Assembly (NCBI GenBank): GCA_038049695.1
Contig: CP142452.1
Span: 71,615,501 to 71,679,500 of the forward strand
Source: Cinnamomum chago
Lineage: Eukaryota > Streptophyta > Magnoliopsida > Laurales > Lauraceae
Length of the DNA: 64,000 nt
Direction of reading: 5' to 3'
Within the stretch, counting starts at the first letter, position 1. Each line of letters begins with the position of its first letter. The notes under the pieces are model-generated. The model was not told where the DNA came from. It saw only the letters and a list, made by a program, of their open reading frames with translations, and did no database searches. Position numbers and translations under genes: made by a program. Shown here one piece after another: positions 55,005 through 64,000 of the stretch.

Positions 55005-55384
55005 TAGAGTTGTAAACGGGTATGTTCTGGTCCAGGTCCATGGTGGACCCGGAACTGGAACCGTTAAGGAGAAGGTGGAACCGAATCCGGACCCGGAACC
55101 GTTTCGGAACCGGTTTCTTGGCTCCGGAACCGGAACTGGAACCATATATGGGACGGGTCTGGATCCAGGTCCGGGTTTAGATAGAGAATGATATTATAAA
55201 AAAAAATGATTTTTAGGAGAGATTTTCGAAAATTGAGGTAATATATCGGGTCCAGGGTCCGAACCAAGTGGAACCAAACCCGGACCCATTTACTTATCGG
55301 GGCCTAAATAAGGACCCAGACTCGGTTTTCAACAGGTCGAAACTTTCGAGTAATCAGAGAATTGGGTACCCATTTACATCCCTA
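55005..55384. mobile_element. hAT-type element nested in LTR 1
   Basis: The termini are TAGAGTTGTAAACGGGTA and the complement of GTACCCATTTACATCCCTA. Flanks are TGTATGAC (54997-55004) and TGTACGAC (55385-55392), 7 of 8 matching. Removing it brings gggctctgtatgac next to ccctttgaccatacaac, which restores similarity to the uninterrupted LTR 2. It is related to 42169-42573. Confidence 0.82.
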
Positions 55385-55732
55385 TGTACGACCCTTTGAC
55401 CATACAACTCCCCACACACACACACCCTCCACACCTTTTCAATCATGTTTTGTACAAATTGGTATCACAACTAGGTCGACAAATTTCGAAGCATCGATCT
55501 TGGATTATTTTATGTTGCTAGAAAATATATTTTTGAAGGCTGCATATTGTTTTTGAAAAAAAAAGTTTTTTTTAAGTGGTTTGGGTCTTGTGTTTGAAGG
55601 AAAAGAGAGAATTTGATATTTGAAAACATGGGGGGGGGGGGGGGGATGATTTATTTTTCAAAAAAAAAAAAAAAAGAGTGTGTAAAGTGATGAGAAAAGA
55701 GAATAAAATATGTGATTTTGTTATGAAGACTC

Positions 55733-55943
55733 AAGTGAACAAGTTTCTTCTTTTTATTGGTTTAGGTATTTCAAGAGAACAAGTTTATTCTCTTGATAAG
55801 CACTACCATGGTTGGTGATTAAGAAAACAAGTTTCTTCTCTTTATTTGTTTAGGTGTCTCAATTCTTAAGAGAATAAGTTTATTCTCTTGATATAAATAG
55901 GCACCATCATGGTTTGTGATTAAGAGAACAAGTTTATTCTCTT
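55733..55943 (+). repeat. Array of five hairpin-forming leader repeats
   Basis: The 22-bp motif AAGAGAACAAGTTTATTCTC + TT occurs at 55773-55794, 55821-55842 (variant), 55868-55889 and 55922-55943. A weaker copy lies at about 55733-55753. Each is an inverted repeat (AAGAGAA / TTCTCTT) around an 8-nt loop, spaced 47-54 bp. Between them, ggtttaggt(a/g)t(t/c)tc and gcac(t/c)a(c/t)catggtt alternate, so the higher unit is about 95 bp. The array ends 24 bp before the ORF start. Confidence 0.85.
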
Positions 55944-55967
55944 AACTAAATTTCTTTGTTAAAAAAA

Positions 55968-56336
55968 ATGGTACAAAGAATGGTGATAGTTGAAATCCCT
56001 TTGAAAACTATGTTACAAGAAGCTACAACAAAGCTTGGATGTCTCCCTCCTAAGTATGTATCTCTCAAAAGTGGACTTGACCATGAGCCAAAGTTCATTA
56101 GGACAGATCATTTTATACTTGATGAATATTCTTACTCCATTACTGGGCATCAAAGGTCATTAAAGAAGAAGGTTGAAGAAAGTGCAACATTGCATGCTTT
56201 GAAAGCTCTTCAAGATTTGGATGTAGTCAAAGTGATCAATGGTAACGAGTGTGACGATTATAACCAAGTTCAGAATCTAAAAGAACATGCAGTGTTTTTA
56301 CAAGAAGAGATGAAGAAGTTGAAAGCCACAACATAG
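55968..56336 (+). CDS. Small double-stranded-RNA-binding-domain protein inside an LTR element
   Basis: The 122-residue intronless ORF starts MVQRMVIVEIPLKTMLQEAT. Residues about 10-75 match the double-stranded RNA-binding motif: LQEATTKLGCLPPKYVSLKS, GLDHEPKFIRT, a beta region ILDEYSYSITGHQRS, and the C-terminal helix LKKKVEESATLHALKALQ, which corresponds to the KKxAExxAAxxAL signature. Usual alanines are partly replaced (KKKVEESATLHAL). A hydrophilic tail with a coiled-coil-like VQNLKEHAVFLQEEMKKLKA follows. The ATG at 55968 was chosen over the out-of-context TTG at 55956. The ORF lies between a primer-binding site and a polypurine tract, in the element's sense orientation, where gag-pol would normally be. 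It is open with no breaks. The origin was probably a host dsRNA-binding gene, but which one is unknown. Confidence 0.75.
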   Translation: MVQRMVIVEIPLKTMLQEATTKLGCLPPKYVSLKSGLDHEPKFIRTDHFILDEYSYSITGHQRSLKKKVEESATLHALKALQDLDVVKVINGNECDDYNQVQNLKEHAVFLQEEMKKLKATT

Positions 56337-56442
56337 GCTATGAAGAATTTTTTATGAAGCTCGCATTAAGGGTTATGACAAAAAGAATGAAGAATTGAAA
56401 TTCCGGGAAGGATCGTCGACCCCGATGTGAATTAAATATTAA

Positions 56443-56457
56443 AAGTAAGGGGGAGTT
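56443..56457 (+). other. Polypurine tract before LTR 2
   Basis: AAAAGTAAGGGGGAG lies directly before the start of LTR 2, as expected for the plus-strand primer of an LTR retrotransposon. Confidence 0.65.
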
Positions 56458-56870
56458 CTATTGGAATTATTATTTTTAATATTTTAGTATGAAAATCAAG
56501 AGAGTCTCCTAGGGAATTCAAAAGTCATTTTGGAAAGTTTAAAGGTCAAAGGTTATCTAGAAAAGCTAAACTTCATGGGACTTTATTGTTATCTTGAAAT
56601 ATGTAAAGTTATGTGTTTTGGAAGTGTCCTTAGGCCGGTTATATAAGTTTGCGCTTCAGTTATTTTCTAAGGTGTGAAGAAAGTACGTCTTTAAAGATAT
56701 TCAAGTGCTTGGTGCAGTCTTCTTGTTATTGTGTGATGAAAATATATGTAGTTTGTTAAGTGTCTTGCAAATTTGATTTAGAGAAGGGGCTCCGTTCGGC
56801 CTGTTGGCCGTCCAACCCCACACTTCACATCCTTATATTTCTACAAAGTTGTATAAGAGCATTTATTCAA

Positions 56871-59100
56871 AGTGGTATTGAGATCATGTTTTCTAAAATT
56901 TACTTGATCCAACCTTTTCATATTACATGCCCATGTGTTGACCAAACTCCAGCGTGGAGAGACACAGAGTCTAGTAATTCAGATGAGTTTGACCTAGTTT
57001 TTGGCAGACATTTAAAAATTAGATTTCAAAATGAATGAATAAATCGGTCGCGCACCCAACCAATACAAACAAACAATTGCTACAACATGATCTTACCATT
57101 TTTCAAATGATGAACTCCTAAAAGCCTGAAATAGCCTGGAAGTTTTAACCTCATATTCTCAACCACTCCTTATTTGGTCTTATTTGGATCTTGTCCTGTG
57201 CAACATAACATCTCCACAATTGCAACATCATATTTTTTTTTTCTGGTGAGAAGACAAGAACATGAGACTAAAAAGAGAGTACAGTTGGTGTGCAAGTAAA
57301 ATAAAAGAATCCTACTTGACATACGATGGTGCAAAGTTTATTCATGGAGGGGCCACTATATAAAAATACAAAAATCTTGAAGGGGCCATATTTAAAAATT
57401 ACATAAAATTTCTAAAACTACAAAGGGTTTTTTGAAATTTGTGGTGGTGGTGGTGGTGGTGGAGGGGGATAGGGATGGCAACCTCCCCTGGTTCCGCTAG
57501 TGATTAGATTTGAACTCATCACCTTTCATTTCTAGAAAGTTTAAGTTCTATTGTTTATTATTATAGAAAAAAATAAGATTTTTACATTACAATTCACTAT
57601 ATATTAAAAAAAAAAACTCATTTACAATTTACTACTTCTATCTATATTCTCTTCAGCTACCGCTTCTAAGATGTTGAATAGAAAAACCAAGCAAAACCTA
57701 TGACTTGTTTTATATTCAAAGAGTTATTGTAGCTTGGTGGAGTTGGCTTTAGGTTTATGTGCTATAGTTTTATTTTTTTTATATATTTTCTTGTAGTTAT
57801 TTTCTGCTATTTATTATCCTTACTTCCTTTTGCATATTCCAATGGTGTGTTTTACAAGGTATCAATTTAGTGAATCTTTTGTGAACATCACACAAACTTG
57901 TTATTAGTACTTAAAGGCACATGCCAATAATGATAGAATCTATTTTGAATTCTATCACAAGTTTTTGTTTTGTTTTACTTCTATATTTGGAATTCTAGCA
58001 TTACTGAGAGTTGGAAATTTTGTTTTTGTTTTTTTGTACATGTTATTATGTATAAATGATAAATTTTTATTTTAGTTTCAGCAAATATCAACACCTTAAA
58101 TTTGAACCAGTTTCTTATTTAACATAAGAATTTTCATTGTTATATTACTTTCCATTTTCTAATTTTTGTACATTTAAGCCAGTAAGATTTTAATTATGAT
58201 TAATTTATAAAACTAATTATATTTTTAAAAATGGTGACTCCTATCATTACTACTATGACTAATCTTTTTTATTACTTATTTTTTGATGTATATATATAGC
58301 CTATGCTTTAAGCACCAGTGGTTAAGATAGTTTGGATGAAAAGTAAAGTGAAAATGAGAACCTCTTTTCACAAAGGAACTTCTTTTCTCCTATTTCAATA
58401 TTTTAGAGAAGAAAATTAAGTTTCCTCAACTATCTTTTTCAAGTTAATCCCTTGTTAGCTTAATGATGAGACACCTCTTTCCATCATAGAGGAGAATCTA
58501 TATGAGAGAAGACTAGAGATCTCCCCATCTCACCTCATTTTTACCACTAGCGAGGGAGTTCTCTATTTGTCATTTTCTCCTCATCAAATTGGCCCTAAGA
58601 TGACACCACAACTACCCAAATTTTAGAAGTAGAGCATAGCTGGAATGGGGTATCTAGAATTGCCTATTGTAAAAATTACTTCAGATGTCTTTCTCACATG
58701 AATTGCGTGGGCCTTCTTGTTTCAACCTTACTGATGTGCAGTGGGGGAGGATCCCACATTTGTCTATTCCATACCTAAATGCAATATTATATTGGATTTT
58801 TGTCTTTCAATTCCTAGACATATCTAAGGATGCACAAGGGGCAAGTGCTCATTTGTCTTTCTGTTTGCTGGATGTATACTGGGAGTGATGGCAGCCAGAA
58901 AAATAGGTTTTCTTTCTTCTTTGAGAAATGATTTAAAAATATTCAATTATAGCTGTAAGGGCCACAATTCCAAACCCAAACCCAGCTCCAGAGCCATGTG
59001 ATTAGATGACCCATGGGCTGATTAACACACTGAAAATTGAGAACGGCTCCTTACTCGAGTAGTAAGGAGTGACAATTATCACCTGACCGTCTATGGTATA
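56871..59100. other. Intergenic, AT-rich, no gene seen
   Basis: The first ~150 bp may be internal sequence of a second LTR element. A SINE-like minus-strand B-box (GTTCAAATC, about 57505-57520) lies next to a (GGT)n run at about 57440-57462. The rest is AT-rich with no recognisable coding content. Confidence 0.5.
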
Positions 59101-59119
59101 TACCTGGGAACGCCATCTT

Positions 59120-59230
59120 TTTCACGCGTGTACGGGCTCCTTTCCCACTTGTGTGGATTTTTTTCACACGTGTACGGGCTCCTTTTCCACTTGAGTGGGC
59201 TATCTTCCTGCGTGTGTGCGGGCTCTTACT
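59120..59230. repeat. Three short GTGTACGGGCTCC repeats
   Basis: The motif cgtgtacgggctcctttcc followed by cacttg(t/a)gtgg occurs twice, and a third, changed copy (cgtgtgtgcgggctcttac) follows. The same words (gtgtgcgggctttctt, tgtgggctcctttttccac) occur in the SINE-like units at 61294-61945, so the two loci are related. Confidence 0.65.
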
Positions 59231-61293
59231 TGGGTCCCAGTCCCAGCCCCCTTGAATGGGTTACAAAAAAAAAAAAAGACACACTGAACATTCTAGGTAG
59301 ATAGGCCCTATCTTGAATGGGCCCATGCATGAAATCGCCCAGTTGGGAGAATTCTAACCTTTTATCATGGAAAGAAAATACGGCAACCACCCATATTCGA
59401 CAGGAAGTAAGGCCAAAGATTGAATGTCTAAAATATGTAATCGGGTTAATTTTTCTTCCTCGACCCTCTTAGGAATGATGCGGTTGTGTAAGGAGAAGAA
59501 TCTATGATAGAGAGCAAAATTGCTTTTTTTGTGACTCATTTTTCTCATTATTTGATGTGACATTTTTATTAACAAAAAAAGGATAAAAATTAACTGGTTT
59601 TTATGTGATAGAGAGGATTTAAGTTCTATAAGACATGTTTGTTTGTAAGAAATCTGAGAATCTCTGTTTGAGAATAGAATGACGTACTCTCAGTGTAATC
59701 CCAAATTATCAAGTATAGATCAAAATTCAAAAAGCAGGAATTTGGGAAAATCAAAAGGGTCAAAGTGACCTTTTAGTATGTTGATACTCATAATTAGCAA
59801 CCAAAGGTAGAACCACACCATTAGAAATCCTCAATACCTACAATTTTCACTAGAAATACCTCCAAAAAAACAGACACATAGAGGGTCTGGGAGGATATGT
59901 GAAAGTAGAATTCCTCTCTAATGGAAACGGGAATTTACAAAGCATGAAATCCTCTTGTTACCCAAATATGCCCTAAATGACATATTGAAGGCTTTGACAT
60001 TGGATTCACAAATATCTCCTACAACTACGAAAGGCAAAATAATGGAATCCTCCTCCCTTTCCACTGAAAATTATTGTTGCAAATTTTCTTTGAATTCAAA
60101 ACAATTACAAGCAAAGAAAATTTATAAGCCTAAAGATAGCACGATGTTATATATTTCTAGAGGAATGCACATGGGTTAATTTGCACTAAATAAATAGGGA
60201 CTTTTTTCTGATGGATCCAAAACATACTATAAGTGGAACCCTTATAATTTGAATAGCCAATAACCATAGTTCTCAATTTTGTTTCAGAACAATTTTTATT
60301 TGGCCTCTAAACTAAACTGTTTCGGCCAATTTCAAGTCTCAACAAAATGTTTTAGAGTTACATTCTTGAAAAAAATAAAAAATAAAATTATATAAATATA
60401 TATGTCGAAAATTATAAAAATTATATTCAAATTTAAAAATAATATATAAATTGAGCAATTAATTTATTTCACTGTTATTTCTATATGGTCAAAATTTGGA
60501 AATTGTCCTTTTCTTTTCAATGAAGTACTAAATTTTATAGCCTTTTTTTTTTTTACAATTTTCTTATGAAGAGTTTATATTTGATCAATCTAATAGTAGA
60601 TATTTTCTCCTATTAGAATAAAATTTGGTGAGGGCCCTAATTCCTATCAAAGTGAAGTTGCAGCCACCGGGTCTTATTTGTCATTACTTATTACTTATTA
60701 GAGTAAAATTCACTTAAGACCCTATTTCCTATTAAAGTGAAATTTAGTTAAAGCCCTATTTTTTATTCGATTGGAACTTGCTTAATTTTCATTTCATATT
60801 AGTGTGAAATTTGGTCATGGGTTGAGGCATTTATATTTGATTGGTTAAGTTTGGAGGTTAATAAATGGGTTGAGGCATTTGTATTTATATTTATTATGTA
60901 TGGCTATGAAATTTATATATATTTGATGTTAGGGTAGCAAGGGTACGTACCCTGAAAGCATCTCTCCACCTGTGGAGTTGGGTGGGACAAATCCTGTTGG
61001 GGTCATATACTGATGGGAACCCGTCATCATCAGAAAAATTATATTAAAAAAAGCTGCTTTGATCAGTCAAGACTGATAAAATGGACAGCTGACAGAAAAG
61101 GCAGTGGTCCAAATTGATTTTCAGAAGCTGTTCAATTAGAACAAATTTTGAGCCAAGTCAAACCAAATCTATTTCGCATTTAAAGGTTGCCCATTGTTCT
61201 ACTGCTGACTTGGAGGCAGACAAGGACGACCCTGATCTAGTAGGCACACAAGGATACCAGCAACACCCGCTCCCACAGTTCCTGCCACATATC
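59231..61293. other. Intergenic, no gene seen
   Basis: The DNA is AT-rich. About 60700-60900 holds imperfect repeats of the type cctatttcctattaaagtgaaatt and gggttgaggcatttatatttg. No coding frame is supported. Confidence 0.5.
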
Positions 61294-61945
61294 AAATACC
61301 TGACAAGGTGGTTTAAACTTTCTTCTATCGGCTAATAGGCCAATTTAACGAAAAATAAGAAAAAAGTTTCATAGCATAAAAAACAGTGTGCGGGCTTTCT
61401 TTCCTAATGTGTGGACTCCTTTTCCATGTGAGTCATGTGAGTTAGCTGTCAACAATAAAGACTGTCCGGTAATTCAAGAGAGAACTTTATTAGAAAAATC
61501 ATCTACGCAGATCAATACCTGACAAGGTGGTTTAAACTTTCTTCTCCTGGCCGCTAGGCCCACTCAGCAAAAAAAGAAAAAGTTTCATAGCATAAAGGAC
61601 CGTCTCTTTCCATGTGTGCGGGCTTTCTTCCCCGTATGTGTGGGCTCTTTTTCCACATGAGTCAGCAGTCAACAATAAAGATTGTCCGGTAATTCAAGAG
61701 AGAACTTTATTAGAAAAATCATCTGCGCAGATCAATACCTGACAGGGTGATTTAAACTTTCTTCTCTTGACCACTAGGCCAACTCAGCAAAAAAAGAAAA
61801 CGTTCCATAGCATAAAAGACCATCTCTTTCCACATGTGCGGGCTTTCTTCCCAGTATGTGTGGGCTCCTTTTCCACATGAGTCAGCTGTCAACAACAAAT
61901 ACTGTCCGGTAATTCAAGAGAGAACTTTATTAGAAAAATCATTTG
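61294..61945 (-). mobile_element. Trimer of tRNA-like SINE units
   Basis: Three tandem units of about 215-225 bp start at about 61294, 61514 and 61734 (plus-strand order). On the minus strand each unit reads GCTGAGTTGGCCTAGTGGTC then AAGAGAAGAAAG and GTTTAAATCACC. This resembles the A box (TGGCNNAGTGG) and B box (GTTCRANNC with C-to-T changes) of tRNA-derived Pol III promoters, about 35 bp apart. The body includes TAATAAAGTTCTCTCTTGAA and the GCCCACACATACGGGG-type repeats. Unit 1 is the most divergent (AATTGGCCTATTAGCCGAT). Confidence 0.55.
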
Positions 61946-62048
61946 AGATGTAGATTACACCAAAAATGCCTTCGTAGTTTTCCTCGCACGCTTTCGTTTT
62001 TTCTTTTTCTTTTTGTGAAGTCAGATTTGCATGGGGAGGGTCAAGGTC

Positions 62049-63232
62049 TTTATAACACGAAAAAACCCTAGTTTCCCCTCTTATCTTCCTCCCTCCTCTC
62101 TTCCTCAAATCCAATGGGGTTTTTTAGTCTATTTTATGAAGTTCTCCTCTCTTTTTTAATTTTTCTTTTTCATATCATGTGTTCTTTCTTTTTTTCTTTT
62201 TTCGCTTTGACGAAAGAAAGTGAATATGAATGTCTATCTCAATTCACCCAACTAAGAAAGCTTGTCCTTGAGTTGGATATTTGTGCAATTGTTTTCTTCC
62301 ACTGAGCCATACTTATAATTGAATATTCTTGCTCTTTGAATTAAAGATTCCCTTGCACCTAGTTTTCTTTTCAGAGTAGTATTGTGCAGTAAATCCATTT
62401 GAAATGCTTACTTTGGGTGAGTTATGAAAATTTAATATAAGAACAAAAATAAAAAGATAAGAATCACTGAGAAATAGTAGACCTCAAGTGTCCCTCTCAT
62501 CATTCCATCTCTGGCTATGGAGTATATTACTTCATCCCCCTCTTGAAGGATATGCTAAAAATGAACATTTAAATTGGGAAGCGACACTTTGCAACTCCCT
62601 ACATATTGAGATAAGCCTCTGGTGTCCCAACAAAATGTGTTTACTACATATGAGAAACAATCGATTTGTAACACCCCACTGTAATGAGAGTTTCATAGCT
62701 TGCCATTTGAGTTGTACTGTATATTCTACACTTTAAGAGCATGTTTAGTGACAAGCAAGGAATCCATAGATCTGATGATTGTTTACTACTACTGGAAGAA
62801 GGATTCCTCGATGGAGATTTGTATAGTTGAGGATCTTACATTGATATTAGTGTGTATCGATGCATATAGTTGAAAAAAATAGAGTTAGGTGTGCAAATCC
62901 ACTTAAATGATGATTTTCAAATCTTATGGGGGGTGGTCGGATATGAAAATCCTAACAAATGAAGATTTTCATTCATCCAAATCCTCAGGAATTTACAATT
63001 GCTAAAGATGGATTTAACAAAACTTTAGGGAAACCAAAAATCTTTTCCCTAAAGTTTTGGTCGCCACGTGACCTAAATGCTACTATCATAAACCACATTA
63101 TTACCATAATCTGCAATTAGTTTCATCAAGAAAAATGTAAAAGAAAATAGCCTAGTTTTACTTACAAACTACATTGGGTTTGGGAGAGAGGAGGAAGATA
63201 AGGGGGAAACTAAGATTTTTCGCGTTTTAAAG
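62049..63232. repeat. Inverted pair of 5'-UTR-like segments
   Basis: The plus strand at 62049-62116 reads tttataacacgaaaaaaccc, tagtttcccctcttatcttc and ctctcttcctcaaatccaatg. The minus strand at 63232-63172 reads tttaaaacgcgaaaaatctt, agtttcccccttatcttcc and ctctcccaaacccaatg. The two are about 70-75 percent similar by eye and in opposite orientation, 1.05 kb apart. Such sequence looks like the 5' leader of a plant housekeeping gene. The frame after the first ATG (62114-62305, 63 codons) has no recognisable domain. Confidence 0.5.
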
Positions 63233-64000
63233 GAACCCAGCGGAGGGTAGATATCGACACTCCCTTGGATAACTTCCGTGCGAGGGAAATTAAGAGGACA
63301 TTTTTCGTGTGGTTCGCATCTAAGGTGATTTTTCTAGTAAAATCCTCACACACACAACACCAGCAAAGGATAATCTCCAAAACGCTCGACTTTAAAAACG
63401 CCCCTTTTTGGTCCCTCTATTTTTTGTCATGGGCCCCACCTTGAGTCAATCTATTCTTTTCATACACATTGCCCTCATGAATAGCCACAAGTTTAAATTT
63501 GACACTCATCATTTTCCTCACTACTGGATTGAAATCATAATAAAATGATGTCTCTAAACAATTAAATTTTAGGGCCATGAATCAAAAGGTTATGATGATC
63601 TTATGGAGTCAAAATTCTACATATAGGTGAGTCTCATGTAGATATTTTCATCCAATGGACTTACATTATATCATCATGTATCCTAATGGGCCCAACTAGG
63701 AGGGAGGTTTTCTCCTAAAAACGCACAGGTGCTATCTAATGCTATAATGATAGGTGGGTCCCGTGACGAAAAAAGGGTGGGTGGAAAAATGGCTATCAGG
63801 TTCTGGATGCCCCTATTTACATGGGCCCCGCCGAGTGTGCACTCATTCAAATGGATGGTACACCGTTGGATCGACTATACACCAATCCGAATGGATTGTA
63901 CACCGTTAGACTTATGACCCCGGATGAAGATGATGGGATGATTAGTTCGAGCTGATTTTTTGCAAAGAGGAGGGGCCAGAGAAATCTTTCAATCCCCACA
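62306..64000. other. Intergenic, no gene seen
   Basis: Apart from the inverted leader-like segment, the DNA is AT-rich with short frames lacking domains. The block 63228-63350 resembles 1150-1235. At 63850-63910 a ~50-bp near-duplicate (atggatggtacaccgttgg / atggattgtacaccgttag) occurs. Confidence 0.5.

Larger units (their letters stand above)
54284..56870 (+). mobile_element. Nonautonomous LTR retrotransposon carrying a dsRNA-binding-domain ORF
   Basis: LTR 1 starts TGTTGGAATTAGTAC (54284) and ends about 55456 (ttttgtaca). LTR 2 starts TATTGGAATTATTAT (56459) and ends about 56870 (tttattca). The first ~130 bp match closely (aattcaaaagtcattttgg, ctagaaaagctaaa). The ends also correspond (aagggctctgta.. 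/ aaggggctccgtt..). LTR 1 contains a nested hAT-type element and other inserted DNA. After LTR 1 comes AATTGGTATCACAACTAGG, a mutated initiator-Met primer-binding site. Before LTR 2 comes the polypurine tract AAGTAAGGGGGAG. The 1.0-kb interior has no gag or pol, only a hairpin-repeat leader and one ORF (55968-56336). A primer-binding-like TGGTATTGAGATC also follows LTR 2, so a tandem or recombined arrangement is possible. Confidence 0.72.

Noticed and set aside
62114-62305. 63-codon ORF starting MGFFSLFYEVLL after a leader-like segment
   Set aside because: It is a hydrophobic Phe/Leu-rich translation of T-rich DNA with no recognised family; it is kept only as part of the inverted repeat.

Overview
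This window is nuclear DNA of a flowering plant. The evidence is long GT-AG introns, two plant-type genes whose translated exons I recognise, and dense plant transposable elements: L1- and RTE-type LINEs, LTR elements primed by initiator-Met tRNA, hAT-type nonautonomous elements and tRNA-derived SINEs. The style of the intergenic repeats is compatible with a magnoliid or other early-diverging angiosperm, but that is a weak inference.

Two host genes face each other. (1) SAC3B (4198-40646, +) encodes the nuclear-pore mRNA-export scaffold. I could chain 20 coding exons with consistent splice phases into an open frame of 1,827 codons. The gene is stretched to 36 kb by insertions in its introns. 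Its N-terminal part is built from duplicated phase-symmetric exons, including one 126-bp exon present five times in tandem, mostly at an exact 318-bp period. (2) A group-specific PP2C phosphatase close to Arabidopsis At3g06270 (45148-49277, -) starts with a lipidation-type MGC N-terminus and has a 3.06-kb intron. A 3' extension exon (44832-45056) may be spliced on.

Layout. 1-2005: purine-rich minisatellite containing a hAT-type element, then AT-rich DNA. 2006-4094: a 2-kb insertion bounded by a 22-bp direct repeat, ending about 100 bp before the SAC3B start codon. 5030-11525: decayed full-length L1 LINE, antisense in intron 1. 11866-13473: five-fold exon array. 13435-23699: further SAC3B exons with RTE, LTR and LINE debris between them. 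24234-29872: a composite LTR element with inverted LTRs, nested around a gag-protease LTR element that lacks reverse transcriptase, all in one SAC3B intron. 32737-40646: remaining SAC3B exons and a 5'-truncated LINE with a 15-bp target duplication. 42169-42573: hAT-type element. 44832-49277: PP2C. 50181-51810: a duplicated PP2C-upstream segment, one copy split by a hAT-type element. 54284-56870: a nonautonomous LTR retrotransposon whose only ORF encodes a double-stranded-RNA-binding domain, preceded by an array of hairpin-forming repeats. 56871-64000: no recognised host gene; a trimer of tRNA-like SINE units and other repeats.

The two observations most likely to be new are the dsRNA-binding-domain LTR element with its hairpin leader, and the five-fold symmetric exon amplification in SAC3B. 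All family assignments come from reading translated sequence by eye; no database search was run.
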